Assembly: GCA_964610155.1 (NCBI GenBank)
Contig: CAZSUY010000001.1
Location: 248,001 to 312,000 of the forward strand
Source: JAFGBM01 sp964610155
Lineage (GTDB): Bacteria; Actinomycetota; Actinomycetes; Actinomycetales; Demequinaceae
Direction of reading: 5' to 3'
DNA length: 64,000 nt
The notes beneath the pieces were generated by a model. It saw only the letters and a program-made list of their open reading frames with translations. It was not told where the DNA came from and ran no database searches. Of the stretch, positions 9,401 through 18,138 are shown piece after piece. The position numbers were made by a program, and so were the translations under genes. Each line of letters starts with the position of its first letter. The first letter of the stretch is position 1.

Positions 9401-11570
9401 CTTTGCTGGCCGTCTTGACGACAACCGGAGATTCTGGATCGGAGAACACGGTGGCGTTTTCTAACAATTCCGCGAAGAGGTGCCCAGCCACGAGCGCGGA
9501 GTGGCCAACCATGGCGGGGTCAGCATCGAGCTCCAACTGGATGCGCTCGTACAACTCGATTTCTGACGATGCCGTTCGGATAACGTCCGATAGCGGCATC
9601 GGTCGACGCATCCGGCGTCCCGTGTCGATACCGGCAAGAACGAGGAGCGACTCCGAGTTGCGGCGCATGCGGGTCGCCAGGTGGTCGAGGGCGAACAACC
9701 GAGTCAGGGTGTCGGGGTCATCCTGAGATCGCTCCATTTCATCGATTGAGGCGAGCTGGCGATTAAGAAGCACCTGGTCACGACGGGCGACGTTAACGAA
9801 CATCTCCGAAATGGAGCCTCGAAGGGCCGCCTGCTCACCTGCGATGGTCAGGGTCGCGGCATTGACCGCGTTGAACGCCTCCGCGAGGCGTCCCACCTCA
9901 TCGGAGGACTCCACCGGGATCTGTACCTCGGATATATCGACCGTCTGCCCTGGCAAGGCGACTCGTTCGACGAGCCGCGGAAGTTCTTGGCGGACGGCGG
10001 TCGCGGTTGTCGTCAGACGACGAAGAGGCCCGATGATCCTTCGGGCGATGAGGAGCGCGATGAAGATGGAAGCCGCGAGAATGGCAACGGCCCCAACCGC
10101 GGTGAGAATCGTCGAAAGCAAGGCGTTGCGCATTGCTGTGTCAGACTCCGCCTTGACGAGGTCCCACACGTCGGACTGAATGGGGAGGTATTGATCTAGC
10201 TCCTCCTGGACCCACAGGGGCCATTGGCCAAGTTCCTCGGTCCGAACGGGAACACGGTCACCACGTGCGAGTCGATCTCTAGTGGGGTCAAAGCCGGTCA
10301 GGGTCGCGGCATCGTAGGATACGCCAAAGACGGGAGGTTCCTCAATGCTCAGCAGGGCGCCAAAGCTTTGCTGTGCAGTCGTAAGGCTCTGGTCCGTTAT
10401 CAACTGGAACCCAATAAGGCCATCGGTTTCCACTTTGCCACCGAAGAAGGCCCCCACACGAATGACGTGCATGGATCGGATCTCTTCGAACCGCATTGCC
10501 TCGACGAATTGGCTTATGTCCGTGTAGGCGTTGAGGGCTCGGGCAATTTCGCGATCGCTAATCCCCTGGGCAACGGTGTCGGGGATCTCCGCTAGTGGGG
10601 TGATGGCCTCGGCGTACAACGAAGAGATACGGTAGGCGGAGTATTGGTTGAGCGCGATAATCCTGTTCCGGCTACCCTCAAGGTCCGCCAATCGTTCTAG
10701 TGCTGAAAACATTTCGGAAGCCACGATGGCACGGGCATCGGTGTGGGCTTCGGCATCTTCCTTGTCCTGGTATCCGAGCCCCTCAGTCAGTGCTCGGAGT
10801 GCGGCGATTGCTTCGTCGGTCGAATCAAAGGTCCCCTCAAGATCAGGCAGGATGACGACGGGAATGGTGAGGGCATTGGCCGCCTGCTCCGCCTCGAATT
10901 CGATGTCATCGACCATGCGGATCAAGGCTGCCCGCACCCCTCCGGCGTCGGGTGCTGTCGCGGCGATCGCTTCGATAGAACCGCTAAGTGCCTTGTACGC
11001 TGTATCGAGGTTCGCGACCTCCAGCGGATCCGGCCAGATCGGCGGACCTATGTAATCAGTTTCGAAGTCGAATGACCCTTCCACCTCAAGCTCCGGTTCA
11101 ACATCCAGAGGAAGATTGCCCACCGAGACGCCCCGAAGGGCGTAGATTCCCGTCGCTCTGCTTGATATTTGGTCAACACCCTCGACGGATGTGATGACCT
11201 CGGGTTTGCCGAGCAGGGTATCGACCTGAGCTAGGGTTGCGCGAATCGCATAGCCCTCGTCGCCAGGAGTGTCGGCGGCATCAACGATTGATAGGTAGTC
11301 GGCATCGACAGCCGCCTCTGCATTGGTCCTACGGAAATCCCCATCTGAGAAAGCATCATCGTAGTTCGCCCCCTGGTATCGCTCGTCCTGGAGGGCAACA
11401 CTCAACTCATTCGCGGCCTGAACGATAGCGAGTAATGCGTCTATTTCCTTCGCCGAGGAGTAGTTTCGGTTCGCGGTAGCCGTGAAGACTCCCGCTGCGA
11501 CGACCAGCACCAGAATCGGCACAGCCACCACCGCGATGATCTTTCCACGGATACCCAACCTACCGAGCAT
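6483..11570 (-). CDS. cvnA: Conservon sensor kinase-like protein CvnA with giant disordered tail
   Basis: ATG 11570 is preferred because GGGAGAGG lies 5 nt upstream; an in-frame GTG at 11621 has no such site. The product has about 1,695 residues. A first TM (about 12-31), a nitrate/nitrite-sensor-like extracytoplasmic region (about 32-485), a second TM (487-514) and a HAMP are followed by a dimerisation segment (FALDHLATRMRRNSESLLVLAG) and a HATPase (ELLENATVF; DLGIGM; LGLFVVGRIARRLGARV) ending near residue 800. The remaining about 895 residues are acidic, Pro/Glu-rich and probably disordered, with two YDEWGLP copies near 1240 and 1267. The last residues contain RDPEAIRLSFSSF, resembling the C-terminal motif of ordinary CvnA proteins. 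Confidence 0.9.
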   Translation of the reverse strand: MLGRLGIRGKIIAVVAVPILVLVVAAGVFTATANRNYSSAKEIDALLAIVQAANELSVALQDERYQGANYDDAFSDGDFRRTNAEAAVDADYLSIVDAADTPGDEGYAIRATLAQVDTLLGKPEVITSVEGVDQISSRATGIYALRGVSVGNLPLDVEPELEVEGSFDFETDYIGPPIWPDPLEVANLDTAYKALSGSIEAIAATAPDAGGVRAALIRMVDDIEFEAEQAANALTIPVVILPDLEGTFDSTDEAIAALRALTEGLGYQDKEDAEAHTDARAIVASEMFSALERLADLEGSRNRIIALNQYSAYRISSLYAEAITPLAEIPDTVAQGISDREIARALNAYTDISQFVEAMRFEEIRSMHVIRVGAFFGGKVETDGLIGFQLITDQSLTTAQQSFGALLSIEEPPVFGVSYDAATLTGFDPTRDRLARGDRVPVRTEELGQWPLWVQEELDQYLPIQSDVWDLVKAESDTAMRNALLSTILTAVGAVAILAASIFIALLIARRIIGPLRRLTTTATAVRQELPRLVERVALPGQTVDISEVQIPVESSDEVGRLAEAFNAVNAATLTIAGEQAALRGSISEMFVNVARRDQVLLNRQLASIDEMERSQDDPDTLTRLFALDHLATRMRRNSESLLVLAGIDTGRRMRRPMPLSDVIRTASSEIELYERIQLELDADPAMVGHSALVAGHLFAELLENATVFSDPESPVVVKTASKGDNVIVEITDLGIGMTVEELHEANARIRSTAASEILGAQRLGLFVVGRIARRLGARVEIASEEGEGTTAIVTMPLSLFDLAAEPETDHEPEELLSEKLHVPAALIGHHDTDEVMDVYSDDVMSPAIAGTSYHKTKKIEDEEIKSLIREDAELAPVTDEVDLDELVEGKTRKGLPARRRRSGGKKEASRDTASVLGLPERPTTGQLAQLTGDESQGFSPGEESAASTAEQRSALFRGFRSRHIGDESAVEPNAESLGHVVRRDAVASDAADPIVVPSLEKIEPQPESEAKATPEPTPEPVPEAESVLTEPEPEASIEQADEPEPEAEFEPEAQYLAEAQPEPEVQPEEAVQSQPSLDVTIGSIEVPGVEPTDAYESGEAWDDVPVMEQAESEQVTPVADATPPVAADAVDADIEIASSDDLFPAPSPTKDKKEKKEKRGFLGRRKKQEPKPSPEVAYEPPSQVAEQVPTPSGFETPLVTDLGTEGTIPELEAEPTGIGVDGSATDEIAYAQVSDAKYDEWGLPVERSWPPEESVEEASNPTPEYDEWGLPIVEHSVGANDLDLPPEGIPTPVDPDLDPLTVATPDLDASLYGATQDSGLPVFDGTPDLDVPPLTTGEWAIPTDEASTLEAGPEAITWGVETPEIPPELVEISDLSAPSMTDEGQYLQDPNESGVDSFVQGPPVMEEIPDVSVEPIQRDVPTTEMEPEVPPETVPSFDALIEPPGVAEPVVEVPVATVEIPDLNIQPVTGEFFAPLVTEEKAEDMSVPGLEPDLTPTPAVDQTAIPDMPPPVYDVPDLPPPAVPAYGAESQGVEQYGAAQYAGDNYGTAVQGYSADQFAHPYGWERAGASALEAASGETIQGSYSPEAYMPTAPILPDGSEAEMTSAVFSEFSSLVTERPKIQRTKVGLQVRTKSEEEQAASIPIEEIEVKSIPRDPEAIRLSFSSFHSATNRARVTGGLEPEVRGTEHDEVTP

Positions 11571-11820
11571 GAATCCTCTCCCTGCCGTCCCGTCGAGTCG
11601 TATCGCCCGACGTTTGCTCACGCCACGCGGGGTGCTGGCTCCTCGCTCTCGTGGTTATCGGCGGTTTCGCTAATCACCATAAGAACAAAATGCCTAACTC
11701 CCTACACATGAGACGCTATACCGGAAGTGCCATGACGTAACCCTGGGGGTTTTCTTTGTGAAAGTCGCCACATTGTCCATTATGGATGCATCTGGGGCTT
11801 TCCGGTTTTCCTCCCCTCTC

Positions 11821-12678
11821 CTAGATGACCGCGAGGCGTTCGGGATCGATCAGTGACTCCAGCGCGGCCAGAGCCCCTTCTTCTTCCACCGTTCCGGTGA
11901 TCAGATCGGCCGCCGCCCTCACCGCCTCTGGAGCGTTTCCCATCGCCGTCGACGTCCCCGCCCACTCAAGCATCGAGATGTCGTTGAACCCATCACCGAT
12001 AGCAACGGTGTGGTCTGGATACACGCCCAACTGACGACGAAGCGCCTCAAGGGCGGATGCCTTGGAGACGCCCGGAGGCGTCAGGTCGAGCCATGCGGAT
12101 TTGCCGACGGTGTAGGTCACCTCGTCGAGTCCGATCTTGGTGACAAGGCTATCGAAGTGGTCGACCGGCTTTCCCGGGGCGCGAATGACGACACGAGTGG
12201 CCTCGACCTCATACAACTCCTCGAACGAGACCACCCACTGGCGACCGGCCAGTTCCCCCGGCGGGAACTCCTGACTTACCCGGTACCCCACTCCGAGATC
12301 CTCGACCGCATATCGCGCGTCCGGCATCTCTTGTTGGATCAACTCGAGCGCGGCCTGAGGATTGAAGGTCGCCTTGTCGACAATGTCGTACCCCCCATAC
12401 GTCCGAGGATTGAGCCGGACCGTCACCGCACCGTTTGAGCAGACAACCCATCCCCGGCGTATGCCCAACTCCTCCGCAACCGGAAGAGTCGCGACGATAC
12501 TCCGTCCCGTCGCAAGAACGACATGGTTCCTGCACATCCGTACCTTTTCGACCGCCTCCACGATCGCCAGGGAAACCGGGTCCCCCCATTGGGTGATGGT
12601 GCCGTCGATGTCAAGGCCCAGAAGCCTCCACAAGTCCGCGCTGAGGGGCGGATACATGTCTTCGGATGCCTTGGCCAT
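11821..12678 (-). CDS. HAD-superfamily (Cof-type) phosphatase
   Basis: This 285-residue protein has the HAD motifs: motif I LLGLDIDGTITQWG, motif II VVLATGRS, and motif IV AIGDGFNDISMLEWAG with the metal-binding aspartates. The large C2-type cap between motifs II and III is typical of Cof/YidA phosphatases that act on sugar phosphates or phospho-cofactors; the substrate cannot be read from sequence. ATG 12678 is preceded by TACCCT at 12685-12690 with a 6-nt gap, so a leaderless transcript starting here is likely, although the gene also follows serS by only 18 bp. Confidence 0.88.
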   Translation of the reverse strand: MAKASEDMYPPLSADLWRLLGLDIDGTITQWGDPVSLAIVEAVEKVRMCRNHVVLATGRSIVATLPVAEELGIRRGWVVCSNGAVTVRLNPRTYGGYDIVDKATFNPQAALELIQQEMPDARYAVEDLGVGYRVSQEFPPGELAGRQWVVSFEELYEVEATRVVIRAPGKPVDHFDSLVTKIGLDEVTYTVGKSAWLDLTPPGVSKASALEALRRQLGVYPDHTVAIGDGFNDISMLEWAGTSTAMGNAPEAVRAAADLITGTVEEEGALAALESLIDPERLAVI

Positions 12679-12696
12679 ACGTCGAGGGTACGTTGC

Positions 12697-13971
12697 CTAC
12701 GCCACCCCGGGCGCAAGGCTCGACATCCCCCCGAGGTAGGGGCTAAGCCCCTCGGGTACCCGCACCGAGCCATCTGCCTGCTGGTGATTCTCGAGCAAGG
12801 CAACGATCCACCTGGTCGTACCAAGCGTGCCATTGACCGTGGCGACGACCTGGTTCCCGTCGTCGCGACGCTCCCGCATTTCGAGCCGTCGTGCCTGGTA
12901 GGTCGTGCAGTTCGAGGTCGAGGTCACCTCCATATAGCGGTCCTGGCTCGGCAGCCAGGCCTCACAATCGTATTTGCGGGCCGCGCTCATCCCAAGATCC
13001 CCAGCGGCCGTATCGATCACGCGATAGGGAATCTCCATCCGGGCAAGCATAGATTCCTGAATCTCAAGGAAGCGGGTGTGCTCTGCGGCGGCCTCCTCGG
13101 CCCTGCACACGCTGAACATCTCGACCTTGTGGAACTGGTGCACCCGAATGATGCCCCGGGTGTCCTTGCCGTATGACCCCGCCTCACGCCGGTAGCAGGC
13201 ACTCCATCCCGCATAGCGAGAAGGGCCGTCCTTGAGGTCGAGGATCTCCCCTGCGTGATACCCGGCCAAAGCAACCTCCGACGTACCAACAAGGTAGAGG
13301 TCGTCGGCCTCAAGATAGTAGATCTCTTCCGCATGTCGACCCAGGAATCCCGTACCGGCCATGATCTCCGGCTTGACCAGCGTCGGAGGGATGACGGGCA
13401 CGAACCCTGCCTCGAGCGCCGTATCCATGGCCGCGTTCAGGATTGCCAATTCGAGCCGGGCCCCTATCCCTGTGAGGAAGTAGAACCGCGCACCACTGAT
13501 CTTGACACCACGCTCCGTGTCAATCGCCTTCAGGCCCTCCCCGATGTCCAAGTGATCTCGAACGGTGAAGCCCTCGGCACTGAAGTCCCGGGGTTTGCCG
13601 ACCTCCCGAGTGACGACATAATCGTCCTCTCCCCCCGCCGGAACCCCCGCCTCTACGACGTTGGGAATCGCCCATAGGATTTCTTCGACTGCGGCGGTCG
13701 CGGCATCGGCCCTTGCCTCGAGATCCCGGACCTCGACCGCCATTTCTTGGGCTCGGGCGAGGGCCTCCTGCTTCTCCGGGCCCTTCGCTTGGGCCACGAC
13801 TTTGCCCAGGGACTTCTGCTCTGCTCGTCTCGATTCGAATGCCGCACGGGCGGCACGGCTCTCGGCATCGGCCCTATACGCATCATCGACCACCGATGGT
13901 TCCTCACCCCGGCGTCTCTGGCTTTCTCGGACAACGTCCGGCTCGGTCCTTAGGAGCCTGAGGTCGATCAT
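12697..13971 (-). CDS. serS: Seryl-tRNA synthetase
   Basis: This 424-residue class II aminoacyl-tRNA synthetase starts MIDLRLLRTEPDVVRESQRRRG. An N-terminal antiparallel coiled-coil arm (about 30-100) binds the long variable arm of tRNA-Ser. The catalytic core shows TSEVALAGYHAGEI, motif 2 CYRREAGSYGKDTRGIIRVHQFHKVE, the ETTSTSNC-like segment VTSTSNCTTYQARR, and motif 3 NGTLGTTRWIVALLEN. It charges tRNA-Ser, and two such tRNAs are encoded at 3044-3347. ATG 13971 lies 6 nt after TAGACT (13978-13983), indicating a leaderless mRNA. Confidence 0.98.
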   Translation of the reverse strand: MIDLRLLRTEPDVVRESQRRRGEEPSVVDDAYRADAESRAARAAFESRRAEQKSLGKVVAQAKGPEKQEALARAQEMAVEVRDLEARADAATAAVEEILWAIPNVVEAGVPAGGEDDYVVTREVGKPRDFSAEGFTVRDHLDIGEGLKAIDTERGVKISGARFYFLTGIGARLELAILNAAMDTALEAGFVPVIPPTLVKPEIMAGTGFLGRHAEEIYYLEADDLYLVGTSEVALAGYHAGEILDLKDGPSRYAGWSACYRREAGSYGKDTRGIIRVHQFHKVEMFSVCRAEEAAAEHTRFLEIQESMLARMEIPYRVIDTAAGDLGMSAARKYDCEAWLPSQDRYMEVTSTSNCTTYQARRLEMRERRDDGNQVVATVNGTLGTTRWIVALLENHQQADGSVRVPEGLSPYLGGMSSLAPGVA

Positions 13972-13977
13972 GCGACG

Positions 13978-14001
13978 AGTCTATCCACGCCGCAATAGGC
14001 T
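13978..14001. promoter_or_regulatory. Back-to-back -10 elements for serS (minus) and lipid kinase (plus)
   Basis: TAGACT on the minus strand (13978-13983) precedes the serS ATG by 6 nt. TAGGCT on the plus strand (13996-14001) precedes the lipid kinase ATG by 7 nt. The two divergent genes start only 37 bp apart, so both promoters must occupy the same DNA and each -35 region would lie in the other gene's leader or coding start. Confidence 0.6.
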
Positions 14002-14008
14002 CGACCCT

Positions 14009-15226
14009 ATGGTGTGGCAAGTCATTTCGGCGGTGGTGCTCGTGGCGGGTCTTTTCGCCCTATGGACGACCGTGAGCATGGTCCGTCGGCTGGGCGCTCG
14101 CGATCCCGCCGCGATGTCTCCTTTCTTCCGTCGACTGTTGCGTATTCGGGATCTACCCCACGACCCTGTAGTTGCGTTCGCCAGGGCCAGGCCGAGGCGT
14201 GAAAGAGTCGCCTTCATCGTCAATCCCACCAAACCAGGACTGGCGCAATTGAGTGAGGCGACCTACCGGGCGTGTTCATTGCGCCACCTACCTGAACCGC
14301 TCTGGTTGTACACCACCGTCGAAGACCCCGGTACCGATGTAGCCAGGGAGGCGATCCTCGCGGGGGCGGAGGTCTTGATCGCCGCTGGAGGAGACGGGAC
14401 GGTACGCGCAGTCGCGGCCGTCGCAGCCGATGCCGGCCTCCCCATGGGGATCGTCCCCCTGGGCACGGGTAACCTCCTCGCCCGCAATCTCGGGCTACCG
14501 CTTAGGGATTCGGCCGCCGCCCTACGGGTCTCTCTCGACGGTGATGACACCCCCATCGACGTCGGATGGCTCATGGTGACCATGGGATCTGGGGAAGTCG
14601 TCGAATACCCCTTCCTGGTCATGGCCGGGATCGGCCTCGACGCCGAGATGATTGCTGGGGTCAAGAACTCGTACAAATTGCGTTTCGGGTGGATGGCCTA
14701 TTTTTTTGCGGCCCTCCGTCACATTGGCGCCACCCGCATCCGGGTGACGGTTCAGATCGACGACCAGGATCCGATCGAAATAAAGATGAGAACCGTCCTA
14801 GTCGCAAACTGCGGACTCCTTCCCGGAGGGGTCGTCCTCATCCCCGATGCCCGCATCGACGACGGAGCCCTGGACGTGGCAATCCTCGACGCCCGCGGGG
14901 GAATCGCTGGCTGGACCGAACTCGCCGGTCAGGTGTGGCTACAAGGCACGCGGATCAACGCCCCTACCCTTCCCGATGCCTGGCGGGTTGGACGTATCGA
15001 CCACGCGCGCGGTACCTCCGTTGAGATACACGCCGAGGCGCCTCAGCGAATTCAGATCGACGGTGAACCTCTGGGCAGAGCTGTAGATCTTAAGGCCCGG
15101 ATCGAACCGGACGCGGTGAACATACGGTCGATCAACCTATCCTCGAAGAAAGGTCAAAAACGAATGTCCCCGGAGGCGAGTCCACCGATCGAGCGACGAC
15201 GCCCCATTCCGCGCGTCAAGTCGTAG
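14009..15226 (+). CDS. Diacylglycerol kinase-family lipid kinase (YegS/BmrU-like)
   Basis: This 405-residue protein has one N-terminal TM (MVWQVISAVVLVAGLFALWT) and a lipid-kinase catalytic domain: RRERVAFIVNPTKPG, the glycine-rich GGDGTVRAV, and LGTGNLLARNLGLP. The C-terminal lobe includes VANCGLLPGGVVLIPDA and the typical end IQIDGEPLG. The family phosphorylates diacylglycerol, sphingosine-like lipids or related membrane alcohols; the substrate here is unknown. The frame is open far upstream to 13661, but ATG 14009 is chosen because the domain starts there and TAGGCT lies 7 nt upstream. Confidence 0.88.
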   Translation: MVWQVISAVVLVAGLFALWTTVSMVRRLGARDPAAMSPFFRRLLRIRDLPHDPVVAFARARPRRERVAFIVNPTKPGLAQLSEATYRACSLRHLPEPLWLYTTVEDPGTDVAREAILAGAEVLIAAGGDGTVRAVAAVAADAGLPMGIVPLGTGNLLARNLGLPLRDSAAALRVSLDGDDTPIDVGWLMVTMGSGEVVEYPFLVMAGIGLDAEMIAGVKNSYKLRFGWMAYFFAALRHIGATRIRVTVQIDDQDPIEIKMRTVLVANCGLLPGGVVLIPDARIDDGALDVAILDARGGIAGWTELAGQVWLQGTRINAPTLPDAWRVGRIDHARGTSVEIHAEAPQRIQIDGEPLGRAVDLKARIEPDAVNIRSINLSSKKGQKRMSPEASPPIERRRPIPRVKS

Positions 15227-15241
15227 AGGAGACGGAAGGAA

Positions 15242-16192
15242 CTAGTCGAGGGCTGGTCGAAGGGTCTTGACCCAATCCCTGGCCGATGCGAAATCGATAT
15301 CGGACGTCCCGGGATCAATGGGCGTCGGCTGGCTGCCCGAAACCGCCGGGTAGGAACCCAGAAAGAGCACCGACCGACATGTTCTCTTCAGCCCGATGAG
15401 GGCCTCCGTCATCCGCTCTTCGGCGACGTGCGCCAGGGCATCGATCGAGAAGGAGTACTCCCCGGGTCGGTCCCCGATGGGTCGGGATTCGATCCGAGAA
15501 AGATTGATACCACGGGCCGCAAACTGCTCCAGCATCTCAAGCAGCGCACCGGCTCGGTCGTCGAGCAACTGAACCGCGATCGTGGTTTTGTCAGCCCCGG
15601 TAGGAGCAGGCGTCGCCTCTGGACGTCCCACTCTGACAAAGCGGGTCGCCGCGTTCTCGTTGTCACGAACGCCTTCGCACAAGGCGACGAGGCCAAGGCG
15701 GCCAGCCGTCCCGGGGGGAGCTAGAACCGCCTCGAAGCCGACCTGCTCAAGGGAAAGCGACCGGTCGGCGAGCGCCACGGCAGCCGCGGTATTCGACGCC
15801 GCCGGCAGGTGCAAGACCTTCGGAAGGCGCCCATTAAGCCAACGACGACACTGCGCGAATCCATGAGAATGGCACGACAGGTGGCGGATGTCCGCCTCGG
15901 TTGTCCCCTCCCTCACGAGCAGTTCAAAGGACACGGGAAGAACGGCCTCCCCGAGGATGACGAGGGGCTCCCCCTCTGCTAGGGCATCCAGAGTTGCGGT
16001 GACCCCGCCCTCGATGGTGTTCTCGATGGCGACGATGGCATAGTCCACTTCGCCGGATCGGACCGCCCCAAGCGCAGACAACGCATCGATCTGCGGGACG
16101 TACTCGGCCTCATCTGGTGACACCATCGCCTTTAGCGCCAGTTCGGTAAACGTCCCCTCCGGCCCCAGGTAGGCGTATCGCGGCTTGTCCAC
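15242..16192 (-). CDS. pheA: Prephenate dehydratase
   Basis: This 316-residue enzyme converts prephenate to phenylpyruvate in phenylalanine synthesis. The N-terminal catalytic domain begins YAYLGPEGTFTELAL and contains VPVENT-like AIENTIEGGVTATLD and the conserved region NENAATRFVRVGR. An ACT regulatory domain follows (KTTIAVQLLDDRAGALLEML, with ESRPIGDRPGEYSF), which binds phenylalanine for feedback control. GTG 16192 is chosen because GGGAGG lies just upstream; the frame stays open far beyond through the antisense of pgm. It converges with the lipid kinase (15-bp gap) and diverges from pgm. Confidence 0.95.
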   Translation of the reverse strand: MDKPRYAYLGPEGTFTELALKAMVSPDEAEYVPQIDALSALGAVRSGEVDYAIVAIENTIEGGVTATLDALAEGEPLVILGEAVLPVSFELLVREGTTEADIRHLSCHSHGFAQCRRWLNGRLPKVLHLPAASNTAAAVALADRSLSLEQVGFEAVLAPPGTAGRLGLVALCEGVRDNENAATRFVRVGRPEATPAPTGADKTTIAVQLLDDRAGALLEMLEQFAARGINLSRIESRPIGDRPGEYSFSIDALAHVAEERMTEALIGLKRTCRSVLFLGSYPAVSGSQPTPIDPGTSDIDFASARDWVKTLRPALD

Positions 16193-16309
16193 GTCATCCT
16201 CCCGTCCATACCGTGGGAACGACGGGTGGGCATCCGCCGATCGACTCCGCTCCAGCGTACCGAGGTCGGACGGTCGCGGGCGACTCCCCATGGGTGCGAG
16301 AGTAGAGAC

Positions 16310-17986
16310 ATGCACGAACGAGCCGGAACCGTCGCCCAGGCATCTGACCTCATCGATGTGGACGCTCTCCTCGGTGCGTACTACGACATCGTTCCCGATC
16401 CCTCCGTTTCCACCCGGAGGGTTGCCTTCGGAACCTCGGGGCATCGAGGCTCGTCTTTCGATGGTTCCTTCAACGAGGCCCACATTGTTGCCATCACCGC
16501 GGCGATCATCGAATACCGCAAGTCTCAAGGTGTGGACGGTCCCCTGTTCATCGGCAAGGACACCCACGCCCTCTCTGGACCCGCCTGGGAGACCGCGCTT
16601 GAGGTCCTCGCCGCAGCCGAGGTCGAGGTGCGAATCGATGCTAGGCGCCGATACACTCCGACACCGGCGATCTCCCACGCCATTCTCATCGCCAACGGAG
16701 CCCTTCAGCCGGGCGGCGTTCGAACCACAGGGAGGGGACCCGCTGACGGGATCGTCATTACCCCATCTCACAACCCCCCTCGCGATGGCGGGTTCAAGTA
16801 CAACCCCCCTCATGGAGGTCCGGCCGACACCGACGCGACCGCGTGGATCGCCTCTCGCGCCAATAAGATCCTCGAATCTGGATTCTCCGCCATCCGTCGT
16901 ATCCCCCTCGCCCGTGCCTTGTCGGCTAGTACGACTCGACCCCACGAATACATGGCGGCCTACGTTGCCGACCTCCCGGATGTCGTCGACCTCCAGGCGA
17001 TCCGCAACGCCGAGATTCGCATTGGAGCCGATCCCCTCGGAGGAGCGGCGGTTGACTACTGGGGGGCGATCGCTGAGGAACACCGGTTGGACCTTACGGT
17101 CGTTCATCCCGACGTCGACCCCCGGTGGTCCTTCATGACCCTCGACTGGGATGGCAAGATCCGCACGGACTGCTCCTCTCCGTACGCGATGGCCTCGCTT
17201 CGCGGCCTCATGACCGACCGATCCTCCCCATACGACATCGCGACGGGGAACGATGCCGATGCCGATCGGCACGGCATCGTCACCCCCGACGCCGGGCTGA
17301 TGGCTCCCAATCACTTCCTCGCCGTCGCGATCGCCTACCTGTTCGGAGGGGCGAGGCCCGAGTGGCCAAGCGGGGCGGCTATCGGAAAGACACTCGTCAG
17401 TTCTACCCTCATCGATCGGGTGGGGAAGGACCTCAATCGACAAGTCCTTGAGGTCCCCGTCGGCTTCAAGTGGTTCGTGCCCGGACTGCTCACTGGGGAG
17501 GTCGGTTTCGGTGGGGAGGAATCCGCAGGAGCCTCGTTCCTGAGGCGGAGTGGCCGTGTGTGGACGACGGACAAAGACGGCTTCATCCCGGCCCTCCTGG
17601 CCTCCGAGATCCTCGCCACCACGGGGGCCTCCCCTTCGGCCCTGCATCAAACCCTCATCGGGCGGCTTGGGGAGTCTTGGTACGCCCGGATCGACGCCCC
17701 TGCGACTCCGGTGGAGAAGGCTTCCCTGGCCTCCCTTTCCCCCTCGCGGGTGGGGGCCACTTCACTCGCGGGGAATCCCATCACTCAGAAGTTGACCACG
17801 GCTCCCGGCAACGGGGCTTCCATTGGTGGCCTCAAGGTCACGACGGACGAGGCGTGGTTCGCTGCCCGACCGTCCGGCACCGAGGCCGTGTACAAGATCT
17901 ACGCCGAATCCTTCATATCGGCGGCTCACCTGCGTGAGGTCCAGGAAGCGGCCCTTGAGGTAGTCTCCGAGGCGCTCGGGGCATAG
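16310..17986 (+). CDS. pgm: Phosphoglucomutase (alpha-D-glucose-phosphate-specific)
   Basis: This 558-residue protein matches the usual length of bacterial Pgm. Substrate and catalytic motifs are in order: FGTSGHRG near the N-terminus, the phosphoserine loop TPSHNPPRDGGFKYNPP, the metal loop GNDADADRHGI, the sugar-binding loop FGGEESAGASFL, and the C-terminal phosphate-binding loop RPSGTEAVYKIYAES. It interconverts glucose-1-phosphate and glucose-6-phosphate. ATG 16310 follows GAGAGT by 6 nt; a longer in-frame start at 16226 would add unconserved residues overlapping the pheA leader. Confidence 0.96.
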   Translation: MHERAGTVAQASDLIDVDALLGAYYDIVPDPSVSTRRVAFGTSGHRGSSFDGSFNEAHIVAITAAIIEYRKSQGVDGPLFIGKDTHALSGPAWETALEVLAAAEVEVRIDARRRYTPTPAISHAILIANGALQPGGVRTTGRGPADGIVITPSHNPPRDGGFKYNPPHGGPADTDATAWIASRANKILESGFSAIRRIPLARALSASTTRPHEYMAAYVADLPDVVDLQAIRNAEIRIGADPLGGAAVDYWGAIAEEHRLDLTVVHPDVDPRWSFMTLDWDGKIRTDCSSPYAMASLRGLMTDRSSPYDIATGNDADADRHGIVTPDAGLMAPNHFLAVAIAYLFGGARPEWPSGAAIGKTLVSSTLIDRVGKDLNRQVLEVPVGFKWFVPGLLTGEVGFGGEESAGASFLRRSGRVWTTDKDGFIPALLASEILATTGASPSALHQTLIGRLGESWYARIDAPATPVEKASLASLSPSRVGATSLAGNPITQKLTTAPGNGASIGGLKVTTDEAWFAARPSGTEAVYKIYAESFISAAHLREVQEAALEVVSEALGA

Positions 17987-18138
17987 GACATCATTTCTAA
18001 GTTGGTTCTCCCCGTGGCCAGAGTCGGCGACTTCTGCGACGATGGACCCAGCAAGGAGACGACCGACGGCAAAGCGTTTGGTCGTACACCCTGTGAGGAT
18101 GCTCCACCAAATGGCCGGGGCCAATCAGAAAGGTAGAC

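Noticed and set aside
11571..11820. Small gene or RNA in the 250-bp gap between cvnA and the HAD phosphatase gene
   Set aside because: No convincing ORF or structured RNA is visible; the gap most likely holds the cvn operon promoter (GGTATAGC on the minus strand is a candidate).
13661..14008. N-terminal extension of the lipid kinase over serS
   Set aside because: It is antisense to serS coding sequence and has no recognisable domain; ATG 14009 has a promoter-like hexamer 7 nt upstream.
15242..17650. 802-codon open frame on the minus strand across pgm
   Set aside because: Only the part from GTG 16192 down encodes prephenate dehydratase; the rest is the antisense of pgm kept open by high GC.
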